Positions 40,182 to 48,790 of a stretch of 64,000 bases of DNA are shown here, one piece after another (the first letter of the stretch is position 1; the number at the start of each line of letters is the position of its first letter). The notes beneath the pieces were generated by a model that had not been told where the DNA came from, made no database searches, and worked only from the letters and a program-made list of their open reading frames with translations. Origin of the DNA: Pseudomonas jessenii. Lineage in GTDB: Bacteria > Pseudomonadota > Gammaproteobacteria > Pseudomonadales > Pseudomonadaceae. Where the stretch lies: NCBI RefSeq assembly GCF_002236115.1, contig NZ_NIWT01000010.1, positions 62,001-126,000 of the forward strand, given 5' to 3'. Both the position numbers and the translations under genes were made by a program.

Positions 40182-42248
40182 TTACGCATCCGGCAGCGCC
40201 TGGAATGGCGATTCTTTGTCCGTACGTTCCTTTTTACCCCAGGCGGCAATGCCGACCTTGAGTGCATAGAACAGGATGCTGAATACCACGAACAGGAACA
40301 GCGCAGTCAGCGTTGCGTTGGTGTAGGCGTTGAAGATCACGTGCTGCATCTGGGTGATGTCCTTGGCCGGGGCGAGGATCTGGCCGTTGGCCAAGGCATC
40401 GCTGTATTTCTTCGCCAGGGCCAGAAACCCGATCGCCGGGTTGGCGTCGAACAGCTTGATGAAGCCCGCCGTCGTGGTGCAGATCAACAGCCATACCGCC
40501 GGCAACATGGTGACCCAGACATAACGCTGGCGTTTCATCTTGATCAGTACCACGGTGCCGAGCATCAGGGCGATACCGGCCAGCATCTGGTTGGAGATAC
40601 CGAACAGTGGCCACAGGGTATTGATGCCACCCAACGGATCGATCACCCCCTGGTACAGCAACCAGCCCCACATCGCCACGCAGCCTGCGGTGGCGATCAG
40701 GTTGGCGGTCCAGGATTCGGTGCGTTTGAGCGCCGGGACGAAGGAGCCGAGCAAGTCCTGGAGCATGAAGCGCCCGGCACGGGTACCAGCGTCGACTGCG
40801 GTGAGGATGAACAGCGCTTCGAACAGGATCGCGAAGTGGTACCAGAACGCCATGGTGTTCTCGCCCGGCAGAACACTGTGCAGGATCTGCGCGATCCCGA
40901 CCGCCAGGGTCGGCGCACCACCGGCACGGGCCAGGATGGTGGTTTCACCAATGTCGTGGGCCACCGCTTGCAGTGCTTCCGGGGTAATCGCAAAGCCCCA
41001 GTTGCTGACGGCTGTCGCAACGGCCACCACATCACCGCCGACCACGGCCGCCGGGCTGTTCATGGCGAAGTACACGCCAGGCTCGATCACGGAAGCGGCA
41101 ACCATGGCCATGATCGCCACGAACGATTCCATCAGCATGCCGCCGTAACCGATGTAGCGAGCGTTGGTTTCGTTATCCAGCAGCTTCGGCGTGGTGCCGG
41201 AGGAAATCAGCGCGTGGAAACCCGACACCGCGCCACAGGCAATGGTGATGAACAGGAACGGGAACAGACCGCCCTTCCATACCGGGCCGGTGCCGTCGAC
41301 GAACTGGGTCAGGGCCGGCATTTTCAGCTCGGGCATGGTCACCAGGATGCCGATGGCCAGGGCAACGATGGTGCCGATTTTCAGGAAGGTGGACAGATAG
41401 TCACGGGGCGCCAGGATCAGCCACACCGGCAATACCGCCGCGACAAAACCGTAGCCGATCAGCATCCAGGTGATCTGGATACCGGTAAAGCTGAAGGCCT
41501 TGGCCCACACCGGATCCGCGGCGATCTGCCCCCCGAGCCAGATCGAGCCCAGCAGCAGCAATACGCCGATCACCGAGATTTCACCAATGCGACCCGGGCG
41601 GATGTAGCGCATGTAGATGCCCATGAACATCGCGATCGGGATGGTCGCCATCACCGTGAAAATGCCCCAAGGGCTTTCGGCCAAGGCCTTCACCACGATC
41701 AGCGCCAGCACCGCGAGGATGATGATCATGATCAGGAAGCAGCCGAACAGCGCGATGGTGCCGGGGATGCGGCCCATTTCTTCGCGGACCATGTCGCCCA
41801 GGGAACGACCGTTGCGGCGGGTGGACATGAACAGGACCATGAAGTCCTGCACCGCACCGGCCAGCACCACGCCGGCGATCAGCCACAGCGTGCCGGGCAG
41901 GTAGCCCATCTGCGCCGCCAACACCGGACCGACCAAAGGCCCCGCGCCGGCAATGGCCGCGAAGTGGTGACCAAAAAGAATGTGCTTGTTGGTCGGCACG
42001 TAGTCCAGACCGTCATTGTTGAGCACAGCGGGAGTGGCCCGTCGCGCATCGAGTTGCATGACATTGTTAGCGATGAACAGACTGTAGTAGCGGTAGGCGA
42101 CCAGATAGATGGCGACGGCTGCGACCACAATCCACAAGGCGTTGATTGCCTCGCCTCGGCGTAATGCCACGACACCCAGCGCACACGCACCTACGATTGC
42201 CAGCACCAGCCAAGGCAAATGGCGTAGCGGGCTATTATTATTTTTCAT
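40182..42248 (-). CDS. cstA: CstA-family pyruvate/peptide transporter
   Basis: This 688-residue inner-membrane protein has about 16-18 spans. Conserved CstA features are HFAAIAGAGPLVGPVLAAQMGYLPG, VQDFMVLFMSTRRNGRSLG, and GEAINALW near the N-terminus. Relatives in E. coli (CstA, BtsT) import pyruvate. The ATG at 42248 gives MKNNNSPLRHLPWL; the extension to 42320 lacks support. It is followed by ybdD (15 bases) and, past a REPIN, the CobW gene. Confidence 0.93.
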   Translation of the reverse strand: MKNNNSPLRHLPWLVLAIVGACALGVVALRRGEAINALWIVVAAVAIYLVAYRYYSLFIANNVMQLDARRATPAVLNNDGLDYVPTNKHILFGHHFAAIAGAGPLVGPVLAAQMGYLPGTLWLIAGVVLAGAVQDFMVLFMSTRRNGRSLGDMVREEMGRIPGTIALFGCFLIMIIILAVLALIVVKALAESPWGIFTVMATIPIAMFMGIYMRYIRPGRIGEISVIGVLLLLGSIWLGGQIAADPVWAKAFSFTGIQITWMLIGYGFVAAVLPVWLILAPRDYLSTFLKIGTIVALAIGILVTMPELKMPALTQFVDGTGPVWKGGLFPFLFITIACGAVSGFHALISSGTTPKLLDNETNARYIGYGGMLMESFVAIMAMVAASVIEPGVYFAMNSPAAVVGGDVVAVATAVSNWGFAITPEALQAVAHDIGETTILARAGGAPTLAVGIAQILHSVLPGENTMAFWYHFAILFEALFILTAVDAGTRAGRFMLQDLLGSFVPALKRTESWTANLIATAGCVAMWGWLLYQGVIDPLGGINTLWPLFGISNQMLAGIALMLGTVVLIKMKRQRYVWVTMLPAVWLLICTTTAGFIKLFDANPAIGFLALAKKYSDALANGQILAPAKDITQMQHVIFNAYTNATLTALFLFVVFSILFYALKVGIAAWGKKERTDKESPFQALPDA

Positions 42249-42408
42249 TTTATTATTCCAGCCAGAGTGGACAAGAAAGACAGCAATCCCGAGTTTAGCT
42301 CTCCTGACGGCAATGACCATAGCCCGACATTGGTCTGGACACCTGCACGCGCTGGCAGCCTTTGATCATGCGGGTCTATAGTCAGCGTACATTTCCGAGG
42401 ATCGCGCC

Positions 42409-42777
42409 ATGAGCGAGTACCCTGCCGAACGTCGCCGCTTCAAACGTATTGCGTTCGATGCCCGAACCGAGCTGAGTCAGGGGGAGTCCACTTGGCCGGT
42501 GAAGTTGATTGACCTGTCGCTCAAGGGCTTGCTGATTGAACGCCCCCAACACTGGCAGGGCAATCCGCAGCAGGATTTTCTGGTCGACATTCATCTGAGC
42601 GAAGAAGCCGACATCACCATGGATGTGCAACTGGCCCACGACGACCATGGTCAGCTCGGCTTTGTCTGCCTGCACATCAGTCTGGAGTCCATCGAGCGCC
42701 TTCGGCGATTGATCGAGCTCAACCTCGCTGATCCGCAGGAACTGGAGCGCGAATTGGGTGCGCTGATCGAGATCTAG
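42409..42777 (+). CDS. PilZ domain c-di-GMP receptor (MapZ-like)
   Basis: This 122-residue single-domain PilZ protein has both c-di-GMP binding motifs: RRRFKR near residue 9 and DLSLKG near residue 35. ATG 42409 follows GAGGATCGC. The place between cstA and radA matches PA4608 (MapZ) of P. aeruginosa, which binds the methyltransferase CheR and affects chemotaxis; the same role here is inference. It is monocistronic and divergent from cstA. It could respond to c-di-GMP made by MorA. Confidence 0.9.
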   Translation: MSEYPAERRRFKRIAFDARTELSQGESTWPVKLIDLSLKGLLIERPQHWQGNPQQDFLVDIHLSEEADITMDVQLAHDDHGQLGFVCLHISLESIERLRRLIELNLADPQELERELGALIEI

Positions 42778-42795
42778 CCGCCACCGGATGCCCTT

Positions 42796-42883
42796 GTGGG
42801 AGCGAGCTTGCTCGCGATTACGATCTGACAGCCGACATTGCTGCTGGCTGACACACCGCTATCGCGAGCAGGCTCGCTCCGAC
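42796..42883. repeat. REPIN (88 bp)
   Basis: Inverted REP units with a 42-base spacer. The right unit ends GCTCCGAC, so the terminal stem has one mismatch. It lies between the convergent PilZ gene and radA. Confidence 0.92.
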
Positions 42884-42906
42884 AGGTTTTGAGTTTCGTC
42901 TGTGAG

Positions 42907-44274
42907 TTACTCGAACAACGCGTCCAACGCTTGCTCCAGCCGAGTGACGGCAATGATCTGCAACCCGGCCGGCGCCTCTTTCGGCGCATTGCCCTTGGGC
43001 ACGATGGCCCGCTTGAACCCGTGCTTGGCGGCTTCCTTCAATCGCTCCTGACCGCTCGGCACCGGACGCACCTCACCGGAAAGCCCGACCTCACCGAACA
43101 CCAGCAGATCGTGGGGCAACGGTCGGTTACGCAAACTGGACATCACCGCCGCCATCAACGCCAGGTCGGACGCCGTTTCCAGCACCTTGACCCCGCCGAC
43201 CACGTTGAGAAACACGTCCTGATCGTGAGTCGGAATGCCACCGTGACGGTGCAGCACCGCCAGCAACATCGCCAGCCGGTTCTGGTCCAGCCCCAGCGTG
43301 ACCCGACGCGGATTGGCCAGGTGACTGTCGTCCACCAGCGCCTGTACCTCCACCAGCATCGGCCGCGTGCCTTCCCAGGTTGCCATCACCACGCTACCCG
43401 GAACTTCCTCCTGGGCACGGGTCAGAAAAATCGCCGAGGGGTTGGAGACTTCTTTCAGGCCCTTGTCGGTCATGCCGAACACACCCAGCTCATTGACTGC
43501 ACCGAAACGGTTCTTCACCGCCCGCAGCAGACGCAGGCGCCCGTCGGACTCGCCTTCGAAATACAGCACGGTGTCGACCATGTGTTCCAGCACCCGAGGG
43601 CCAGCCAGAGCACCTTCCTTGGTGACGTGGCCCACCAGGAAAATCGCCGTACCGCTCTGTTTGGCATAACGCACCAGCAAGGCTGCGCTCTCACGCACCT
43701 GGGACACACCGCCCGGTGCCGATTGCAGTTGCTCGGTAAAGATCGTCTGGATCGAGTCGATCACCATCACCTTGGGCTTTTCCTGACGGGCCGTGGCAAT
43801 GATGGCTTCGATGCAGGTTTCGGTCATGACCCGCAGTTGATCCTGAGGCAACCCCAGGCGCCGCGCACGCATGGCCACTTGCTGCTGGGATTCTTCACCG
43901 GTGACGTACAGCGCCGGCATGCTCTTGGCGAGGTTGCACAAGGTTTGCAACAGAATGGTCGACTTGCCGATACCGGGGTCACCACCGATCAGCACCACCG
44001 AGCCATCCACCAGACCACCACCCAGAACCCGGTCGAGCTCGCTGGAAGCGGTGGAGAAGCGCGGAATTTCTTCGACACTGACTTCGGCCAGGGTCTTGAT
44101 TTGCGCCTGCTGGCCTGCCCAGCCGGTACGACCGCTGGGGGCGGCTGCCCCGCCGCTTTCCACCATGGTTTCGGTGAGCGTGTTCCAGGCTCCGCACTCA
44201 CCGCACTGGCCGGCCCATTTGGGGAAGGTTGAGCCGCACTCGGTGCAGCCGTACATGCGCTTGGCCTTGGCCAT
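42907..44274 (-). CDS. radA: DNA repair protein RadA
   Basis: This 455-residue RecA-like branch-migration helicase has an N-terminal C4 zinc finger (CTECGSTFPKWAGQCGECGAW), Walker A GGDPGIGKST, the RadA-specific KNRFG motif (RAVKNRFGAVNELGVF) and a C-terminal Lon-like domain (LPHDLLVFGEVGLSGEVRPV). It promotes branch migration in recombination and repair. It is transcribed alone, next to a long AT-rich gap upstream. Confidence 0.97.
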   Translation of the reverse strand: MAKAKRMYGCTECGSTFPKWAGQCGECGAWNTLTETMVESGGAAAPSGRTGWAGQQAQIKTLAEVSVEEIPRFSTASSELDRVLGGGLVDGSVVLIGGDPGIGKSTILLQTLCNLAKSMPALYVTGEESQQQVAMRARRLGLPQDQLRVMTETCIEAIIATARQEKPKVMVIDSIQTIFTEQLQSAPGGVSQVRESAALLVRYAKQSGTAIFLVGHVTKEGALAGPRVLEHMVDTVLYFEGESDGRLRLLRAVKNRFGAVNELGVFGMTDKGLKEVSNPSAIFLTRAQEEVPGSVVMATWEGTRPMLVEVQALVDDSHLANPRRVTLGLDQNRLAMLLAVLHRHGGIPTHDQDVFLNVVGGVKVLETASDLALMAAVMSSLRNRPLPHDLLVFGEVGLSGEVRPVPSGQERLKEAAKHGFKRAIVPKGNAPKEAPAGLQIIAVTRLEQALDALFE

Positions 44275-44918
44275 CGGAACTCCCAGAAAAAAACGCGATG
44301 ATAGCTCAGCTCAAGCGCGCGAGTGCGACCGGATACTTCGCAACCCTTTTGATGATTACAAATACCCCCATAAAAAATCAGGTATATTGATAAACACCCG
44401 CCAAACAAAACCTTGTATAGGTTTTTCGTTCAACATACTCAACAAACTCTAAGGGCATGCCTGTCTGAACAACCTGAAAACTTATACAAACTTTATTCAC
44501 TTACACACTTAATGTACAACTCTGAATCACTTACACAGAGCACAGTGATTAATTCAGGGAAGCACGCTACTTGTTAGCCTCCCAAAACTAACGAAACAGT
44601 TAATATCGCTACAACTGCAATCAATTTCAATACCGCCCCTGACCACTAACTACCCGATCAACTTTAACGTCCCGTTTCAGGGGTGGCCTCCCTCAACCTT
44701 GGTTTGCTCACACAAACGAAGCCATATCGTTGAAAAAACATCGCATGCAAAACACCGCGCAAGGCCTGGTCGCTCCACAGACGAGATCAATCGGTGAATT
44801 TTTTAACACCACCCGGTGTCGATTGCTGGCAAGCACGGCAGGCAGTTGATTCAAGCAGAATGCGATTTGCTGATTTACACTGCGTTCATCAACCTCATCT
44901 GTAACAAGGAAATAACCT
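44275..44918. other. AT-rich intergenic region between radA and mscL
   Basis: This 644-base stretch has visibly lower GC than its surroundings and no ORF with coding character. It holds promoters for radA and mscL. Small inverted repeats occur (GTTAG/CTAAC near 44576; CAATCG/CGATTG at 44788/44820; CCCCTGA/TCAGGGG near 44636/44675). I see no tRNA, known riboswitch or clear sRNA terminator. Confidence 0.5.
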
Positions 44919-45332
44919 ATGGGCGTGCTAAATGAGTTCAAGGCCTTCGCGGTCAAAGGCAACGTGGTCGACATGGCCGTCGGCATCATCATCGGTGCGG
45001 CCTTCGGCAAGATCGTTACCTCGTTTGTCGGTGACCTGGTCATGCCGCCAATCGGGATGCTGATCGGTGGCGTGGACTTCAGTGATCTGGTCATAACGCT
45101 CAAGGCAGCGGACGGCGAGATTCCGGCGGTGGTGCTCGCCTATGGCAAATTCATCCAGACCATCATCGACTTCGTCATCGTCGCTCTCGCGATCTTCATG
45201 GGCGTCAAGGTCATCAACCGCCTGAAGCGCGAAGAGGCCGTGGCCCCTAGCCTGCCGCCGGTTCCAAGCAAGGAAGAAGAGTTGCTGGGCGAGATCCGCG
45301 ACTTGCTCAAGGCCCAGAACAACCGGCCTTGA
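44919..45332 (+). CDS. mscL: Large-conductance mechanosensitive channel
   Basis: This 137-residue protein begins MGVLNEFKAFAVKGNVVDMAVGIIIGAAFGKIVTSFVGDLVMPPIGML, the MscL TM1 signature. TM2 follows (KFIQTIIDFVIVALAIFMGVKVINRLKRE) and a C-terminal helix (EEELLGEIRDLLKAQ). It forms a homopentameric inner-membrane pore that opens under osmotic downshock. It is convergent with fpr over a shared bidirectional terminator. Confidence 0.98.
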   Translation: MGVLNEFKAFAVKGNVVDMAVGIIIGAAFGKIVTSFVGDLVMPPIGMLIGGVDFSDLVITLKAADGEIPAVVLAYGKFIQTIIDFVIVALAIFMGVKVINRLKREEAVAPSLPPVPSKEEELLGEIRDLLKAQNNRP

Positions 45333-45343
45333 CGGCATTAGCA

Positions 45344-45375
45344 AAAAAACGGCGCCTTCGAGGCGCCTTTTTTTT
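45344..45375. terminator. Bidirectional terminator between mscL and fpr
   Basis: Stem GGCGCCT/AGGCGCC with a TCG loop, flanked by a run of seven A on the left and eight T on the right. It serves both convergent genes; the fpr stop codon lies in its T run. Confidence 0.93.
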
Positions 45376-46150
45376 ACCAGAAATTTTCCACCGCCACCTG
45401 ACCAGGTCGCCGGCTGAGGCTCAAGTGCATGTCCCGCTGTTTAAGCAGCTTGCGCGTATCATCGATCATCTGCGGATTGCCGCACAGCATGACCCGTGAA
45501 TGCTCAGGCGTCAGCGCAACACCCGCGACCCGCTCCAGTTCGCCGTTTTCAATCAGCGCGGTGATCCGCCCGTTCAATGAGCCGGGATGCTGTTCACGAG
45601 TGACCGTGGTGATCAATTGCAGTTTATGGGCGTACTCCGCCAGATAATCACGCTTCGCCAGCCCTGCGATCAGCTCCTGATACGCCAGTTCCCGGGCTTC
45701 GCGAACGCTGTAGACCAGAATGATCCGCTCGAATCGCTCCCAGACTTCGAAATCCTGGAGTATCGACAGGAACGGCGCGATGCCCGTGCCTGTGGATAAC
45801 AACCACAGATCACGCCCATCGACAAACCGGTCCAGCGTCAGATAACCGAAGGCCTGGCGGTCGACCAGCAATGCATCGCCAACACCCAGTCGGCTCAGCT
45901 CGCTGGTGAACTCACCGCCCGGTACGACAATGGAAAAGTACTCGAGGAACTCGTCAAAAGGCGAGGACACCATGGAGTAGGCGCGCCATACCGTGCTGCC
46001 GTCAGCCTTGGTGACGCCCAACCGGGCAAACTGCCCCGCCCGAAAACGAAACCCTGCATCCCGGGTGGCACGCAAGGTAAACAGGCTCTGGGTCAGCGGA
46101 TGAACCTCAAGCAAGGTCTGACGGGTAAATTTTTCTTCACTGACGGACAT
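45374..46150 (-). CDS. fpr: Ferredoxin/flavodoxin-NADP reductase
   Basis: This 258-residue FAD enzyme transfers electrons between NADPH and ferredoxin or flavodoxin. It has the FAD motif RAYSMVSSP, the phosphate-binding LSTGTGIAPFLSIL, NADP motif ILVYSVREARELAYQ and MLCGNPQMID. The C-terminus ends in an aromatic residue (VENFW), as in FprB/E. coli Fpr-type enzymes; location beside mscL also fits the FprB locus. The ATG at 46150 is chosen because the longer start lacks similarity. A long AT-rich region separates it from the divergent luxR gene. Confidence 0.92.
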   Translation of the reverse strand: MSVSEEKFTRQTLLEVHPLTQSLFTLRATRDAGFRFRAGQFARLGVTKADGSTVWRAYSMVSSPFDEFLEYFSIVVPGGEFTSELSRLGVGDALLVDRQAFGYLTLDRFVDGRDLWLLSTGTGIAPFLSILQDFEVWERFERIILVYSVREARELAYQELIAGLAKRDYLAEYAHKLQLITTVTREQHPGSLNGRITALIENGELERVAGVALTPEHSRVMLCGNPQMIDDTRKLLKQRDMHLSLSRRPGQVAVENFW

Positions 46151-46272
46151 GGAAGGCTCCAATCGAAAGACACCCCAGTGTCCCGCAAAGAAAGCAGCGT
46201 AACCACCGACAGTTTGTAGTGACATTAATCTGCACTAGTGACTGTTTACCAAATGTGGCGCACACCCATCAT

Positions 46273-46298
46273 TATAAAATGACATATGGCATTTTATA
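46273..46298. other. 26-bp AT-rich palindrome
   Basis: Perfect 9-base arms TATAAAATG/CATTTTATA enclose a near-symmetric centre containing CATATG. It lies in the 306-base fpr-luxR divergent region, 123 bases upstream of fpr. It may be an operator; no T run supports a terminator. Confidence 0.6.
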
Positions 46299-46371
46299 TC
46301 CCATCGATTGCCTAAGAACCTGAAATACACTTTTCCAACAGTCAAAAGAGCAAAATTGTCGCAGCATCAGC

Positions 46372-46387
46372 GTAGGAATTATCCTAC
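46372..46387. promoter_or_regulatory. 16-bp palindrome upstream of luxR, candidate operator
   Basis: GTAGGA-ATTA-TCCTAC, with perfect 6-base arms, centred 77 bases before the luxR ATG. It is not a classical lux box (no CTG-N10-CAG), but its symmetry and place suggest a regulator-binding site. Confidence 0.45.
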
Positions 46388-46456
46388 ACTTCGTGACGTG
46401 CCGAATCTTGGATCCAAGATCGCGCCCAGAAGAAACGGTGATGGAGAGACCCTTGT

Positions 46457-47170
46457 ATGGAAATCTGGAAGGAGTCACAGCTCAAGCAATTGTCACACAC
46501 GCAAGAGATCAAAACCGCCTATCGAATCGCGCTCAACTTCGCTAGAAACCTTGGATATAAATTTTGTGGCTTTTCAATTACTTCGAACTCAGTCGGAGTC
46601 GATAGCAGTGCGGTGAACCTGAATAATTTCCCCCATGAGTGGAACACTCAATATGAAAAAAACAACGCCACGCAAATAGATCCGATAGTGGCGCATTGCA
46701 ATCGTTCAACGCTGCCTGTTCTCTGGAGCGAAGAGCTTTTTTCCAAGACGCCATGGCTATGGCACTTGCTGCAGCAACAAGGTTTGCAGCATGGCTGGTC
46801 CCAGGCGATCTTTGATGAGGAAACCGGTCAGCGCAGTATTCTCAGCCTGGCCAGAAGCCACTGCCCGATTTCAGCCTATGAGCTGTACGAGCATCTTGGA
46901 TTCTCGGTGTTCATCACTCGCCATTTGCACGCGCTGGCGATCGCAAGGCAACCGAGAAAACCGGCTCGCCCCCAGGCTCCCCCCTTGTCACGGCGGGAAC
47001 TCGAAGTATTGAAACTGTCGGCCGATGGCAAGACGGCCTATGAAATTGCCAGGATCCTCAGTTTGAGTGAGCGCACAATCAACTTTCATGTGCACAGGGC
47101 TATCGAGAAGCTCGGCGTCAACAACAAGATGGCGGCCGTCATCGCCGCGGCCCGGTCCGGAGCCATCTGA
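46457..47170 (+). CDS. LuxR solo with autoinducer-binding domain
   Basis: This 237-residue regulator has an N-terminal autoinducer-binding domain and a C-terminal LuxR HTH (SRRELEVLKLSADGKTAYEIARILSLSERTINFHVHRAIEKLGV). The signal-pocket residues of TraR/LuxR are kept: Trp62, Tyr66, Asp75, Pro76, Trp90 and Gly113. No luxI-type synthase lies in the window, so it is a solo. GGAGAG precedes ATG 46457 by 8 bases. The first half is visibly AT-richer than the HTH half and the neighbours, a sign of transfer or domain recombination. Which acyl-homoserine lactone it senses is unknown. Confidence 0.88.
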   Translation: MEIWKESQLKQLSHTQEIKTAYRIALNFARNLGYKFCGFSITSNSVGVDSSAVNLNNFPHEWNTQYEKNNATQIDPIVAHCNRSTLPVLWSEELFSKTPWLWHLLQQQGLQHGWSQAIFDEETGQRSILSLARSHCPISAYELYEHLGFSVFITRHLHALAIARQPRKPARPQAPPLSRRELEVLKLSADGKTAYEIARILSLSERTINFHVHRAIEKLGVNNKMAAVIAAARSGAI

Positions 47171-47345
47171 AAGCGCCCGGCTGCGGGAAAACCTGCGAGT
47201 AATCCAGGCAAAAAAAACGTACCATTTGCGATCCCTCCTGAGTGATGGCGTGTAGACCTTCACGTCGCATTACACTCGGACGGCTCCGCCCGCTCCACCG
47301 CCTTCGGGCAGCGGGACATCCGTTGATTACCCAGAGCCCCGCCCC

Positions 47346-48470
47346 ATGCCTTTGCTCGAAACACCCTTCGCCAGCCTCGACCTGATCCGCCAGCCCGAAC
47401 AGCAGAATGAACCGCTGCAAGCTTTCGATGCGGCCGATGAATACCTGCTCAATCATCTGGCCGAACAGCAGCCGGCTTCGGACACCCGGGTATTGGTGCT
47501 CAATGACAGTTTCGGCGCGTTGGCGGCCAGCCTGGTGGGCAAGGTGCGGGTGGTCAGCAGCGGTGATTCGTTCCTGGCTTTCCAGGGTCTGGAAAAGAAC
47601 CTGGTGCGCAACGGCCTGGCCTTTGATGCCGTGCCGAGCGTACCCGCCAGCGAAACCCCTGCCGGGCCGTTCGACTGCGCGCTGATCCGTGTACCGAAAA
47701 CCCTGGCCCTGCTGGAAGAACAACTGATCCGCCTGCAAGGTCAACTGGCACCTGGCGCCCAAGTGGTTGCCGCAGCCATGATCAAGCATCTGCCCCGGGC
47801 GGCGGGCGACTTGCTGGAGCGTTACATCGGCCCCGTGCAAGCCTCGTTGGCGGTGAAGAAGGCGCGGCTATTGATTGCCACCGCTGAAGACAAAACTCCG
47901 GCGGTGTCGCCCTACCCAACGCGATACAGACTCGACGAACCGGCCATCGAACTGCTCAACCACGCCAATGTGTTTTGCCGCGAAGGCCTGGACATCGGTA
48001 CCCGGGCGTTTTTGCCACACCTGCCGAAAAACCTCGGTTCGGCGCGGGTCGCCGATCTCGGTTGCGGCAACGGCGTCCTGGCCATCGCCAGTGCCCTGCA
48101 AAACCCCGAGGCCCACTACACACTGGTGGACGAGTCGTACATGGCCGTGCAATCGGCCTCCGAAAACTGGCGCGCAGCGCTGGGTGAACGGGAAGTGATC
48201 GTGCGCGCCGGTGATGGCCTGGCCGGCCAGGAACCGCAATCGCTTGACGTCGTGCTGTGCAATCCACCGTTTCACCAGCAACAGGTGGTGGGCGACTTCC
48301 TGGCCTGGCGGATGTTCCAGCAGGCGCGCGAAGCGCTGGTGGTGGGCGGCGCGCTGTATATCGTCGGCAATCGTCACCTGGGCTACCACAGCAAGCTGGC
48401 GCGATTGTTCCGGGGTGTGGAGCAAGTGGCGGCCAATCCGAAATTCGTGATCCTCAAGGCGCGCAAGTAA
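47346..48470 (+). CDS. rlmG: 23S rRNA (guanine-1835-N2) methyltransferase RlmG
   Basis: This 374-residue protein has two tandem methyltransferase-like domains. The N-terminal half is degenerate (DAADEYLLNHL, LVLNDSFGALAASL, VPKTLALLEEQL). The C-terminal half has the SAM motif VADLGCGNGVLAIAS, an acidic VDESYMAV and the catalytic NPPFHQQ. The blocks HANVFCREGLDIGTRAFLPHLPKNL and the length point to RlmG and not RsmC. It methylates G1835 of 23S rRNA. It is monocistronic. Confidence 0.92.
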   Translation: MPLLETPFASLDLIRQPEQQNEPLQAFDAADEYLLNHLAEQQPASDTRVLVLNDSFGALAASLVGKVRVVSSGDSFLAFQGLEKNLVRNGLAFDAVPSVPASETPAGPFDCALIRVPKTLALLEEQLIRLQGQLAPGAQVVAAAMIKHLPRAAGDLLERYIGPVQASLAVKKARLLIATAEDKTPAVSPYPTRYRLDEPAIELLNHANVFCREGLDIGTRAFLPHLPKNLGSARVADLGCGNGVLAIASALQNPEAHYTLVDESYMAVQSASENWRAALGEREVIVRAGDGLAGQEPQSLDVVLCNPPFHQQQVVGDFLAWRMFQQAREALVVGGALYIVGNRHLGYHSKLARLFRGVEQVAANPKFVILKARK

Positions 48471-48475
48471 CAGGC

Positions 48476-48501
48476 AAAAAAAAACCCTCCGGTAGGAGGG
48501 T
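48476..48501 (-). terminator. Terminator of the cio operon
   Basis: ACCCTCC/GGAGGGT stem with a GGTA loop. On the minus strand it is followed by nine T, 36 bases after the stop of the 55-residue gene. It can also slow transcription from rlmG. Confidence 0.85.
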
Positions 48502-48536
48502 CGTAAATCCGTGCCTCGAGGCCACGGGAGAGATAT

Positions 48537-48704
48537 TCAGTGCGTGGTCAGGCCGGCTGCGCTCATGAACAGACGCATCAGGCTGGCGACGATGAACAAG
48601 GCGCCCACGCTGCCGACCCAGATCAGGGCCAACCAGCCGAGCCGCTGCCACAGCGGCTTTTTTTCGGCTTCTTCAATGTCGTGCAGGGAATGTTTGCCGT
48701 TCAT
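48537..48704 (-). CDS. DUF2474-type small membrane protein of the bd oxidase
   Basis: Minus-strand translation from ATG 48704 gives 55 residues: an acidic/basic N-terminus (MNGKHSLHDIEEAEKKPLW), one membrane helix (LALIWVGSVGALFIVASLMRLFM) and a short tail. This matches the DUF2474 proteins found after cioB/cydB, functional analogues of CydX that probably stabilise the oxidase. It is downstream of cioB on the same strand, separated by 86 bases that contain a REP unit and a hairpin (GGCGTC/GACGCC). Confidence 0.85.
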   Translation of the reverse strand: MNGKHSLHDIEEAEKKPLWQRLGWLALIWVGSVGALFIVASLMRLFMSAAGLTTH

Positions 48705-48748
48705 TGATAAATCCTCCGATGTAGATCAATGGCGTCTGTCAGGACGCC

Positions 48749-48771
48749 ATCGCGAGCAAGCTCGCTCCCAC
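48749..48771 (-). repeat. Single REP unit
   Basis: One consensus REP unit, reverse orientation, without a partner, inside the cio operon between cioB and the small membrane protein gene. It could affect mRNA stability between them. Confidence 0.9.
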
Positions 48772-48790
48772 AGATTCGTTGTGCAGCAGA

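Noticed and set aside
40182..42164. Very long plus-strand open frame (over 700 codons) opposite cstA
   Set aside because: The His/Gln/Asp/Arg-rich product is typical of the antisense of a membrane protein; cstA motifs are clear on the other strand.
46273..46298. Rho-independent terminator
   Set aside because: The palindrome is AT-rich without a GC stem or following T run, and lies between divergent starts.
46371..46388. Classical lux box
   Set aside because: The palindrome GTAGGA-ATTA-TCCTAC lacks the CTG-N10-CAG pattern of LuxR-type boxes, so I list it only as a candidate operator.
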